Notes: generated by a model not told the origin, from the sequence alone. Shown: positions 1 through 5,431, numbered from the stretch's first letter. The stretch is 5,431 nucleotides of DNA from Saprospiraceae bacterium (GCA_947441325.1 CANETR010000183.1:1-5431), one strand, 5' to 3'. Program-made: numbers and translations.

Positions 1-964
1 CTCTAGAAAAGGGGTTAACCTTCCCGATACCAATGTATCACTGCCCTCACTCACAGAAAAGGATCTGGTTGATTTGGAATTTATTTTGAGCCTGCCTTTT
101 AACTGGATCGCACTTTCCTTTGTGCGTACTGCCAAAGATATTTATGATTTGCGAAAGCATTTACTGGACAAAAAACATCAGGCTAGAATTGTTGCCAAAA
201 TTGAAAAGCCCGATGCCATTAAAAACATTGACAGTATCATAGAAGCAACCGATGCAGTAATGATTGCGCGTGGCGACCTTGGCGTGGAAACACCTATGGA
301 AAGACTGCCCATGTTGCAGAAAATGATTATTAAAAAATGTCTTGAGACGGCAAAACCTGTCATTGTGGCTACACAAATGATGGACAGTATGATTAAAAAC
401 CCATCACCCACCCGAGCAGAAATCATTGACGTAGCGAATGCTGTGCTCGATGGTGCAGATACCGTGATGTTGAGTGCCGAAACTGCGGCTGGCGATCATC
501 CTGTAAAAGTTGTGGAAGCCATGCGACGTATCATTCACGAATCCGAAAAAAATGACACGGTTTATCATCGCGGCCTGCAACCCAGCAAAGAATCGGAATC
601 TTATTTGTCAGATGCTGTTTGTTATCTTTCCTGCAACCTTGCCGAACAGGTAGGCGCTAAAATGATTATAGGCATGACAAAATCGGGTTATACCGGTTTT
701 ATGGTCTCGAGCTATCGCCCAAAAGCTGATATTATCATATTTTCATCTGATACCAACCTGCTCAAAGCCCTGAATATGGTATGGGGAATCAGAGGGTTTT
801 ATTACGATAAATTCACTACTACCGATGATACAATTCAGGATGTAAATGATATTTTGAAAGACGCACACCTGCTTCAATCGGGAGATATTGTAATCAACAC
901 AGGGTCAATGCCATTGCATGATCGTAAAAAAACAAATATGTTGAAGGTTACAGTGGTAAAATAG
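1..964 (+). CDS. pyk: Pyruvate kinase, C-terminal two thirds (5' end outside window)
   Basis: Pyruvate kinase transfers phosphate from phosphoenolpyruvate to ADP, the last step of glycolysis, in the cytoplasm. The frame is open from base 2 to the TAG at 962-964 and gives 320 residues. The first roughly 150 of the usual 470-480 are therefore missing to the left, and the TTG at 74 is an internal leucine codon, not a start. Visible motifs in order are KGVNLP near the edge, WIALSFVR (about 107-130), the active-site segment AKIEKP with the catalytic lysine (about 194-211), the metal/substrate loop ARGDLGVE (about 266-289), ATQMMDSM, and the NAVLDGAD/SAETAAGDHP region. The C-terminal regulatory domain follows, with MTKSGYTGFMVS and the WGIRGFYYD segment. 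The gene ends intact and nothing in it looks broken. It is 55 bp upstream of the toxin-antitoxin pair on the same strand but is unrelated in function. Confidence 0.98.
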   Translation, partial: SRKGVNLPDTNVSLPSLTEKDLVDLEFILSLPFNWIALSFVRTAKDIYDLRKHLLDKKHQARIVAKIEKPDAIKNIDSIIEATDAVMIARGDLGVETPMERLPMLQKMIIKKCLETAKPVIVATQMMDSMIKNPSPTRAEIIDVANAVLDGADTVMLSAETAAGDHPVKVVEAMRRIIHESEKNDTVYHRGLQPSKESESYLSDAVCYLSCNLAEQVGAKMIIGMTKSGYTGFMVSSYRPKADIIIFSSDTNLLKALNMVWGIRGFYYDKFTTTDDTIQDVNDILKDAHLLQSGDIVINTGSMPLHDRKKTNMLKVTVVK

Positions 965-1019
965 TCTATAGTTTGAATTAAATCTCAAATTAAATTGTTG
1001 ACTTTTTAAATTTAATGAC

Positions 1020-1244
1020 ATGGTTGACTTTAAAAAAATTATTAAAATAAATTCAAAAGTCAGATTCGGTAAACCTTGTATCAGAAATACAAGAATCAGT
1101 GTTTTTGACGTTTTGAGCTGGCTTGCTTCTGGAATGAGCATTATTGAGATTTTAGAAGATTACCCAGAATTGAATGAACTTGATATTTATGCCTGTCTGG
1201 CCTATGCTGCACAGAGAGAAAACAGCATAAGAGTAGCTTCATGA
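1020..1244 (+). CDS. DUF433-family antitoxin (VapB-like)
   Basis: This 74-residue protein matches the DUF433 pattern. A short N-terminal segment leads into GKPCIRNTRISV, and then a helix-turn-helix-like stretch: VFDVLSWLASGMSIIEILEDYP, followed by LNELDIYACLAYAA. DUF433 proteins are typically encoded just before a DUF5615 PIN-like protein and are regarded as the antitoxin and DNA-binding partner of that pair. That is the arrangement here: its TGA overlaps the ATG of the next gene as ATGA (1241-1244), which implies translational coupling. The ATG at 1020 is chosen because it gives the full family N-terminus. The nearby ATG at 1015 is in another frame. Upstream is AT-rich with no clear Shine-Dalgarno sequence. 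Family members often autoregulate their operon, but I see no convincing operator. The family call is from recognised sequence pattern; antitoxin activity is inferred. Confidence 0.86.
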   Translation: MVDFKKIIKINSKVRFGKPCIRNTRISVFDVLSWLASGMSIIEILEDYPELNELDIYACLAYAAQRENSIRVAS

Positions 1245-1585
1245 AATTACTTTTTGATCGAAATATATCTTATCGCATCATAAACAAGATTTCTGAATTA
1301 TTTCCTGAAGCCAAACAGGTTAGAGAACTTAATTTAGAAAACAAAACAGATCGACAGATTTGGGACTATGCGAAAAAGAACAGCTATACAACTGTAACTT
1401 TCGATATTGATTTTTTTGATTTAAGTAATCTATTAGGCATACCACCAAAAGTTATATTATTAAAAACCGGCAATAGAAAAACTTCAGAATTGCAGCATCT
1501 AATTTCAAATAAATCCAGTGAAATAAAAGATTTTCTGACTGACAATACATTTGCAGAAATTGGCTGTCTCGAGATTGAATCTTAA
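1241..1585 (+). CDS. DUF5615 PIN-like toxin (putative ribonuclease)
   Basis: This 114-residue protein has the DUF5615 (Mut7-C/PIN-like) layout. The first strand, MKLLFDRNIS, carries acidic residue D6, where many relatives have LLLDENLP. Next comes NKTDRQIWDYAKKN with D37, then the hallmark TFDIDFFDL with D55 and D57, and a final hydrophobic strand PPKVILLKTGN. These acidic positions are where PIN-type nucleases hold the metal for RNA cleavage. By family analogy it is a toxin ribonuclease neutralised by the DUF433 protein it overlaps by 4 nt; nuclease activity is not shown here. The E of the usual DEN motif is R7 in this protein (DRN), a variation that could weaken activity. Composition is unusual: a hand count over 1261-1560 gives 87 G+C of 300 (29%), against about 47% in a 240-base sample of the pyruvate kinase gene. 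This suggests acquisition from elsewhere. Confidence 0.86.
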   Translation: MKLLFDRNISYRIINKISELFPEAKQVRELNLENKTDRQIWDYAKKNSYTTVTFDIDFFDLSNLLGIPPKVILLKTGNRKTSELQHLISNKSSEIKDFLTDNTFAEIGCLEIES

Positions 1586-1773
1586 AACTTTAGCATCATT
1601 ATAAAATTATCTCAACTTCAATCTAACAGATTAAAATTTGTATAGTCTTATCTCATAGCCAAATATCTTAAACAAGAAGCTAGGATAGCAATGATAATAG
1701 GTAAAAAATCTAGAAAAACCAAGTTAAAAATCAAGCAGATGTCTAGTACCTAATAACTCCGTACTAAAAATAT
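1586..1773. other. AT-rich spacer after the toxin gene, nothing recognised
   Basis: This stretch has no supported ORF, tRNA or known motif. There are two weak inverted repeats. AATCT/AGATT at 1620-1632 has a 3-nt loop. TAGTAC/GTACTA at 1744-1766 has an 11-nt loop and is followed by A's rather than T's on the + strand. Neither makes a convincing terminator. A promoter for the dehydrogenase-thioredoxin pair probably lies here, but I found no clean Bacteroidota -7 box (TAnnTTTG). Confidence 0.5.
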
Positions 1774-1872
1774 CTTTCATACTTTCATTCTTTCATACTT
1801 TCATACTTTCATCTTTCATCTCGTCAGTATGACGAGATATTCTTTCATCTTTTTATCTTTCATTCTTTTCCC
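1774..1872 (+). repeat. CTTTCAT heptamer/octamer array interrupted by a hairpin, abutting the SDR start
   Basis: Eight exact copies of CTTTCAT start at 1774, 1782, 1790, 1798, 1806, 1813, 1842 and 1857. The first five are spaced exactly 8 bp apart and the sixth 7 bp on. The hairpin at 1818-1838 follows. The array then resumes in the same polarity as CTTTCAT, CTTTTTAT, CTTTCATT and CTTTTCCC (1842-1872), and the dehydrogenase ATG begins at the next base. Whatever leader precedes this gene ends in a pure pyrimidine-rich repeat instead of a Shine-Dalgarno sequence. The copy number could vary by slippage. Function is unknown. The same architecture recurs at 4749-4909. Confidence 0.9.
1818..1838. 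repeat. Perfect 9-bp hairpin, stem shared with 4842-4860
   Basis: Arms ATCTCGTCA (1818-1826) and TGACGAGAT (1830-1838) are perfect reverse complements around a GTA loop. The inner 7 bp TCTCGTC/GACGAGA are identical to the stem at 4842-4860. No T-run follows on either strand, so it is not a standard intrinsic terminator. It is the only interruption of the surrounding CTTTCAT array. Confidence 0.88.
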
Positions 1873-2631
1873 ATGTGGTCTCTCAACAATAAAAAAGCAC
1901 TCATTACAGGTGCTACAAAAGGCATAGGTCGGGCAATTGCCATTGAATTTATGCAATTGGGTGCAGAAGTATGGATCAGCGCGAGAACCAAGGAAGATGT
2001 AAATAAAATGGTTCTTGAGTTTAGCGATTTGGGATTTAAAATAAAAGGAACTGCCCTTGATATATCAAGCGCTGAAGGAAGAATGGAACTGATGCGCGAA
2101 ATTGAATATAGCTGGGGCAAATTGGATATTCTCATCAATAATGCTGGTATTAATATCAGAAAACCGACGCTTGAATATCAGCCAGAGGATTTTGACAAAA
2201 TCATGTCAGTAAATCTAAATGCAGCCTGGGAAATGAGCCGTTTATGTTTTCCATACCTGAAAGAAAGCAGAGGAAATATCGTCAATATTAGCTCTACAGC
2301 ATCTCAACGTGTGGTGAGAACATCCACAGCAGCATATGCTATGACAAAAGCAGCAATGGAACAAATGACAAAATTCTTAGCCGTAGAATGGGGGCCTTAT
2401 CAAGTTAGGGTCAATGCCGTATTGCCCTGGTACACAGCTACTGAACTTGCCGAACAGGTACTGAAGGATCCCGAAAAGAAAGAACGCATTTTGGAAAGGA
2501 CTCCTCTTTTGAAGATTGGTCAACCTGCCGAAGTGGCCAGAGCTGCAGCTTTTCTTGCCATGCCAGCCGCATCGTACATAACAGGTGTATGCCTGCCGGT
2601 GGACGGCGGATTTATGGCATTGGGTTTGTAA
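1873..2631 (+). CDS. Short-chain dehydrogenase/reductase, tropinone-reductase-like
   Basis: This is a complete 252-residue classical SDR, the usual family length, and a cytoplasmic NAD(P)H-dependent oxidoreductase. The Rossmann motif TGATKGIG is at residues 12-19, with R38 after strand 2 (SAR) favouring NADP(H). NNAG is at 89-92 and the structural/catalytic Asn is at about 114. The catalytic set is S141, Y155 and K159 (YAMTK). The C-terminal PVDGG comes before the end. The segment RVNAVLPWYTAT (about 179-190) resembles the RVNAVAPWYI signature of plant tropinone-reductase-like SDRs, which also occur in bacteria; the physiological substrate cannot be read from sequence. The ATG at 1873 puts the glycine motif at the normal distance. 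It is preceded directly by the pyrimidine repeat array, without a Shine-Dalgarno sequence. The gene ends in tandem stops (TAATAA), and the thioredoxin-like gene starts 27 bp later, so the two are probably co-transcribed. Confidence 0.96.
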   Translation: MWSLNNKKALITGATKGIGRAIAIEFMQLGAEVWISARTKEDVNKMVLEFSDLGFKIKGTALDISSAEGRMELMREIEYSWGKLDILINNAGINIRKPTLEYQPEDFDKIMSVNLNAAWEMSRLCFPYLKESRGNIVNISSTASQRVVRTSTAAYAMTKAAMEQMTKFLAVEWGPYQVRVNAVLPWYTATELAEQVLKDPEKKERILERTPLLKIGQPAEVARAAAFLAMPAASYITGVCLPVDGGFMALGL

Positions 2632-2658
2632 TAAAAATCTAACAATCAAAAACATTAT

Positions 2659-3162
2659 ATGATGAAATCAATTTTTCAATTAGTATTGCTCTTAATGTTT
2701 AGTGCCGCAATTGCTCAGGCACAAGATAAAAACGCTAAAAAATTGTACAATCCCGAAGCGGATGCTAAAGCCGACATCGCAAAAGCGCTAAAAGAAGCAA
2801 AAAAAGATGGCAAACATGTAGTTCTTCAAATTGGTGGTAATTGGTGCGGCTGGTGTATTGCCTTTGACAAAAAGGTCAATGAGACCGAAGCATTAAAAAA
2901 GATGATGAATGAGAACTTTGTAGTGTATCATCTCAATTATAGCAAGGAAAACACCAACCTTGACATTTTGAAAGATTTGGGATTTCCGCAAAGATTTGGC
3001 TTTCCTGTTTTTGTCATTCTGGATGCAGAGGGCAAACGCCTGCACACTCAAAACAGTGCTTACCTTGAGGAAGGAGATGGTCACAGTGTTCAAAAGATTA
3101 TTGATTGTTTTGAGAACTGGTCACCAAAAGCTTTGGATCCATCAGCTTATAAAGAGAAATAA
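2659..3162 (+). CDS. Exported thioredoxin-fold protein with WCGWC active site
   Basis: This 167-residue protein begins with a signal peptide: K3, a hydrophobic core (about 5-18), and a likely signal-peptidase I site after A21 in AQA-QD. The mature part is one thioredoxin-like domain of the thioredoxin_7 type. An Ala/Lys-rich helix (about 34-52) leads into strand HVVLQIGGNW and the redox motif WCGWC (62-66, cysteines 63 and 66). The cis-proline segment GFPVFVILDAEGK has its Pro at 116. It probably acts in the periplasm as a disulfide reductase or exchange protein; the partner is unknown. The Gly-Trp dipeptide between the cysteines differs from the Gly-Pro of thioredoxin itself. There is an extra cysteine at 150. 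Two consecutive ATGs (2659, 2662) could both serve as start. The gene is tightly spaced behind the dehydrogenase and convergent with trmD, whose stop is 37 bp away, with no obvious terminator between. Confidence 0.92.
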   Translation: MMKSIFQLVLLLMFSAAIAQAQDKNAKKLYNPEADAKADIAKALKEAKKDGKHVVLQIGGNWCGWCIAFDKKVNETEALKKMMNENFVVYHLNYSKENTNLDILKDLGFPQRFGFPVFVILDAEGKRLHTQNSAYLEEGDGHSVQKIIDCFENWSPKALDPSAYKEK

Positions 3163-3199
3163 CATTCAAGGCGCTAAAGATAGTTAAAATCACCAAAGC

Positions 3200-3877
3200 C
3201 TATTTATCCAGGAGGTCGGGTCGCCTTTCCTCTGTTCTTTTCTGCGCCTCTTCATCGCGCCATTTATTTATCAATCTTTCATTGCCCGATAACAAGACAT
3301 CGGGTACTTTCCAGCCTTTGTACTCCGCTGGCCTGGTATATACAGGGGCTGATAGCATATTATCCTGAAAAGAATCAAGCAAGGCAGAAGATTCGTCATT
3401 CAGCACACCCGGAATAAGTCTTCCGATAGCATCGACTAATATACAGGCTGGCAATTCTCCACCCGAGAGCACATAATCGCCAACAGAGAGCTCCATTGTG
3501 ATAAAATGCTGTCTTACACGATCATCTACCCCCTTGTAATGACCGCATAGAATTATTAGATTGCCGCCAAGTGACAATTGATTACAAATACTTTGATTCA
3601 GTGTATTTCCGTCAGGAGTCATATAAATGACCTGATCGTAATCTCTTTCAGATTTTAGCCAGTTAATACATTTATCAATCGGCTCAACCATCATCACCAT
3701 ACCGGCCCCACCTCCAAACTGATAATCATCGATCTGCTTGTGTTTAGAATCGGTAAAGTCTCTCAAATCATGCAGATGCACTTCAATAAGGCCTCTTTGT
3801 TGAGCTCTTTTGAGAATGGAATGAGAAATTGGACTTTCCATCAGTTTAGGCACTGCTGATATAATATCGATACGCAT
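3200..3877 (-). CDS. trmD: tRNA (guanine-37-N1)-methyltransferase TrmD
   Basis: TrmD uses S-adenosylmethionine to methylate G37 next to the anticodon of a subset of tRNAs, which prevents +1 frameshifting; it is an essential SPOUT (trefoil-knot) enzyme that works as a dimer. The 225-residue protein starts MRIDIIS at the ATG at 3877. The frame stays open to a TTG at 3907, but those ten extra residues are not part of the family, which begins at this Met. Visible motifs are FGGGAGMVM (54-62), IYMTPDG (84-90), the knot segment LCGHYKGVDDR (110-120), and VGDYVLSGGELPA (132-144). Next is GRLIPGVL with R153, the equivalent of the catalytic Arg154 of the E. coli/Haemophilus enzymes. D168 in DSF matches the catalytic Asp169. 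The C-terminal domain has TRPAEYKGWKVPDVLLSGNE and ends in RTEERRPDLL. It looks fully functional. It is not next to rpsP, rimM or rplS here, unlike in many bacteria, which is not unusual in Bacteroidota. Confidence 0.98.
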   Translation of the reverse strand: MRIDIISAVPKLMESPISHSILKRAQQRGLIEVHLHDLRDFTDSKHKQIDDYQFGGGAGMVMMVEPIDKCINWLKSERDYDQVIYMTPDGNTLNQSICNQLSLGGNLIILCGHYKGVDDRVRQHFITMELSVGDYVLSGGELPACILVDAIGRLIPGVLNDESSALLDSFQDNMLSAPVYTRPAEYKGWKVPDVLLSGNERLINKWRDEEAQKRTEERRPDLLDK

Positions 3878-3949
3878 ATTGTTATGTTTATTCAGCAAAG
3901 TTATCAAAAAGCCAGAAAGAGCAGTAAAAAAATAAGTTTACCAGACTAC

Positions 3950-3972
3950 AAAAAAAAGTCTGTGATAGACTT
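3950..3972 (-). terminator. Intrinsic terminator after the cyclase-family gene
   Basis: Read on the - strand just past the TAG at 3982-3984, AAGTCT and AGACTT form a perfect 6-bp stem around a 5-nt loop (3956-3972). Its 3' arm runs straight into T's, giving eight consecutive T's including the end of the stem. The stem has only two G-C pairs, so it may be weak. A competing 6-bp stem CAGACT/AGTCTG at 3942-3962 overlaps it. Location, polarity and T-run all fit termination between the cyclase gene and trmD. Confidence 0.55.
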
Positions 3973-3981
3973 ATCAGAAAA

Positions 3982-4743
3982 CTAAGACAGTTCCGTCATT
4001 TCATACAAAATTGGCCGGCATGGAGCAGCATCGTTCTTAAAATTTGCAATAAAAAGTTGCAGAAAATAAAGCCCGTCTGGAATAGCATCAGATACAAAAA
4101 TCAACTCAGTAATACTGCAATAGATTCTGGGATTTTCGGGATAATTCCAAAAAATATGGTGGCCCTCCAGTTTTCCAGCATCCTCTTCCCTATCTACAGA
4201 GGGTGTGTCGATCATCAGGTGCTCAATACCAGCATTCACAATTAGTTTCATGGCATCGGGATGCAGGTAAGGAGGATTGCTATTGCTGTATTGTCGATGC
4301 CTTTTTCCGGTTTCGTTAGGCAAAGTTCTCAAAATCAAAACCTTCACATCTTTTAACAAAAACAGACAATTTGCTATTTGCTCGGGCATAATGACAAAGT
4401 CGCCATTTTCCAGCTCCTCCGGATAAAAAGATTGTACAAGTGCCGGCTGATGAACGAATGAAATACATTCATTTACATAATAATCTTCTTTCGCAATATG
4501 CCCTAAGCATTCGCTATGAGTGCCATGTCCATGAGGATTAAAATAAATATCTTTGAAGTTGACTGGTCCGCCCAATTTTACAGAACCGGTAAACTTATCT
4601 GTCATCACTGGCTCAAATCTGGGAAAATCACAATACCACGCAGTAAGATTTCCCTCGCCTGATTGCAAGGGAATACTTATATCAATGGGTTTTGAGAGAT
4701 CAAAACTATATTTTTTATCCCGATGTTGAACTGTTGTAATCAT
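3982..4743 (-). CDS. Cyclase-family (kynurenine formamidase-like) metal hydrolase
   Basis: This 253-residue protein matches the cyclase family (PF04199), which includes bacterial kynurenine formamidase KynB. Members are metal-dependent amidohydrolase-like enzymes. After an N-terminal SKPIDISIPL strand (17-26) comes PHGHGTHSECLGHI (70-83), the metal-binding region. Then follow KVLILRT (134-140), HLMIDTPSVDREED (175-188), EGHHIFW (193-199), and a late strand ending ITELIFV with E213. KynB-type enzymes have H-x-G-x-H-x-D-x-P. Here the order is H-G-H-G-T-H-S-E-C-L, so the first His is one residue further away, Asp is replaced by Glu78 and the Pro by Leu80. The protein is also longer than typical KynB (about 210). 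I therefore do not call it kynB; no kynurenine-pathway gene is nearby. The ATG at 4743 is only 5 bp from a heptamer array, and its promoter must lie in that array or upstream in glnN. Confidence 0.88.
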   Translation of the reverse strand: MITTVQHRDKKYSFDLSKPIDISIPLQSGEGNLTAWYCDFPRFEPVMTDKFTGSVKLGGPVNFKDIYFNPHGHGTHSECLGHIAKEDYYVNECISFVHQPALVQSFYPEELENGDFVIMPEQIANCLFLLKDVKVLILRTLPNETGKRHRQYSNSNPPYLHPDAMKLIVNAGIEHLMIDTPSVDREEDAGKLEGHHIFWNYPENPRIYCSITELIFVSDAIPDGLYFLQLFIANFKNDAAPCRPILYEMTELS

Positions 4744-4748
4744 TGTTT

Positions 4749-4832
4749 AGACGCTACATTTAGACTTGAGACGCTAGACTTGAGATTTGAGACTTGAAGA
4801 CTATAGACTCGAGACTGAAGACCTCAGACGAT
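4749..4832 (-). repeat. AGACNNN heptamer array upstream of the cyclase-family gene
   Basis: On the + strand AGAC recurs at 4749, 4762, 4769, 4776, 4790, 4798, 4805, 4812, 4819 and 4826, with AGAT at 4783. From 4762 the step is exactly 7 bp except for one 8-bp step at 4790-4798. Units include AGACTTG, AGACGCT, AGACTCG and AGACTGA: the first four bases are fixed and the last three vary. Read toward the cyclase gene the unit is NNNGTCT. The period of 7 is not a multiple of 3 and argues against coding. The array stops 5 bp before the cyclase start codon. Confidence 0.9.
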
Positions 4833-4841
4833 TTAACTTCT

Positions 4842-4860
4842 TCTCGTCCGAAAGACGAGA
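4842..4860. repeat. Hairpin with 7-bp stem, same stem as 1818-1838
   Basis: TCTCGTC (4842-4848) and GACGAGA (4854-4860) pair perfectly around the loop CGAAA. The stem is identical to the inner 7 bp of the hairpin at 1818-1838, although the loop differs. No T-run follows on either strand, so it is not a canonical terminator for glnN. It separates two heptamer arrays of different sequence. Confidence 0.88.
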
Positions 4861-4909
4861 CTAATTTCTTACTTCTAATTTCTTACTTCTGCCTTCTGTC
4901 TTCTTATTT
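4861..4909. repeat. CTNNYTT heptamer array reaching into the glnN stop codon
   Basis: Seven consecutive + strand heptamers: CTAATTT, CTTACTT, CTAATTT, CTTACTT, CTGCCTT, CTGTCTT, CTTATTT. The first four form a perfect 14-bp tandem duplication. The array begins at the base after the hairpin and its last unit covers the glnN TAA stop (4904-4906) plus the final Lys codon. The whole 160-bp spacer between glnN and the cyclase gene is therefore occupied by array, hairpin and array. Confidence 0.88.
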
Positions 4910-5431
4910 CAAAAACAACAGCTCTCTATATTTAGCAACCGGCCATTCAGCATCGTCAACCAAGTCTTCGAGTTCTTCTGCATTTTCACGAATTTGCTCC
5001 ATAACAGGTTTTACCTTATTGCAATAAGCATAAGCTTTTTCCTCTGAGCCTAATTCATTGGCAGCAGCTCTTTCATCGCGCATTTGGTTGATAAGATTTT
5101 TTAACGCATTGATATGTTTACCAAGCTGTTTAACCATATCCAATTGCACGGCATAAGTCTCCTCATCCAAATTCAAATCCTGAAGTGTAAGAATATTGTT
5201 TGCCAACTCAGTCTGATAACGAACAGAAACAGGGATTATTTGATTTTGACACATTTCGGCCAATATTCTCGATTCTATTTGGATTTGAAGAGAGTAGCTC
5301 TCTAGTTTTACATCATAGTGTGCATGTATTTCTTCTTTTGAAAGTACACCACTTTCCAAAAAGAGTGCCTCAGACTTATGATCAACAAAGGCAGCCAAAG
5401 CTTCCGGAGTTGTCTGGAAGTTATTTAAGCC
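4904..5431 (-). CDS. glnN: Glutamine synthetase type III, C-terminal part (5' end outside window)
   Basis: Type III glutamine synthetase makes glutamine from glutamate, ammonia and ATP in the cytoplasm, as a large-subunit dodecamer. The frame is open from the right edge to the TAA at 4904-4906. The visible 175 residues start GLNNFQTTPEAL, so the TTG at 5398 is an internal codon. Full-length family members are about 700-730 residues, so the catalytic barrel and its metal and ATP sites lie outside the window. What is seen is the C-terminal helical region: GVLSKEEIHAHYDVKLESY, IQIESRILAEMCQNQIIPVSVRYQTELA, a long charged helical stretch, then KVKPVMEQIRENAEELEDLVDDAEWPVAKYRELLF. That ending (PAMDELR...ADELE...WP.P.Y.ELLF in relatives) is characteristic of GSIII and absent from type I enzymes. 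The C-terminus is intact, and the stop codon lies inside the first unit of a heptamer array. Confidence 0.95.
   Translation of the reverse strand, partial: GLNNFQTTPEALAAFVDHKSEALFLESGVLSKEEIHAHYDVKLESYSLQIQIESRILAEMCQNQIIPVSVRYQTELANNILTLQDLNLDEETYAVQLDMVKQLGKHINALKNLINQMRDERAAANELGSEEKAYAYCNKVKPVMEQIRENAEELEDLVDDAEWPVAKYRELLFLK

Noticed and set aside
966..975. TATAGTTTG as a Bacteroidota -7 box for the toxin-antitoxin operon
   Set aside because: The spacing between TA and TTTG is one base too long for TAnnTTTG, and no TTG box lies at the right distance.
905..1141. A - strand ORF over the pyruvate kinase end and the DUF433 gene
   Set aside because: It is antisense to two well-supported genes and shows no recognisable protein features.
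2377..2655. A 92-codon - strand ORF within the SDR gene
   Set aside because: It is a shadow of the SDR coding sequence, with no family pattern of its own.
3878..3907. A longer TrmD beginning at the TTG at 3907
   Set aside because: The family N-terminus MRIDIIS begins at the ATG at 3877, and the ten upstream residues match nothing known in TrmD.
4842..4860. A Rho-independent terminator for glnN
   Set aside because: The stem is good, but no T-run follows on the - strand (AGAAGTTAA follows).
4749..4909. A CRISPR array
   Set aside because: Units are 7 bp with no 20-40-bp repeats or unique spacers, and no cas gene is present.
4794..5027. A 77-codon + strand ORF across the heptamer arrays and the end of glnN
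   Set aside because: Its first part is translated from 7-bp repeats in all frames and the rest is antisense to glnN. The Ser/Leu/Lys-rich product is a by-product of the repeats.

Overview
The window looks like chromosomal DNA from a member of the Bacteroidota. It carries a type III glutamine synthetase of the kind common in that phylum. The house-keeping proteins (pyruvate kinase, TrmD) read like Bacteroidota versions, the DNA is AT-rich, and none of the gene starts has a clear Shine-Dalgarno sequence. The genus cannot be named from this sequence.

Layout, left to right. The 3' two thirds of a pyruvate kinase gene enters from the left edge on the + strand (to 964). A compact DUF433/DUF5615 toxin-antitoxin pair follows on the + strand (1020-1585). 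It has a 4-nt overlap and is clearly more AT-rich than its neighbours. A 287-bp spacer (1586-1872) ends in an array of CTTTCAT heptamers/octamers interrupted by a perfect hairpin, and the array runs straight into the start codon of a short-chain dehydrogenase (1873-2631). A secreted thioredoxin-fold protein (2659-3162) follows 27 bp later, probably in the same transcript. The rest is on the - strand: trmD (3200-3877), convergent with the thioredoxin gene; a cyclase/kynurenine-formamidase-like metal hydrolase (3982-4743) with a likely intrinsic terminator behind it; and the C-terminal part of glutamine synthetase III (4904 to the right edge).

The genes are mostly unrelated house-keeping functions: glycolysis, tRNA modification, nitrogen assimilation, redox enzymes. 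One accessory module, the toxin-antitoxin pair, sits among them. No multi-gene pathway can be inferred.

The most unusual feature is not a gene. Two separate intergenic regions (about 1774-1872 and 4749-4909) have the same architecture: a 7-8-bp-period array, then a hairpin with the identical stem TCTCGTC/GACGAGA, then another 7-8-bp-period array. Each ends 0-5 bp from the start codon of the downstream gene. The unit sequences differ between loci while the hairpin stem and the period are kept. This suggests a dispersed repeat family in this genome, with function unknown.
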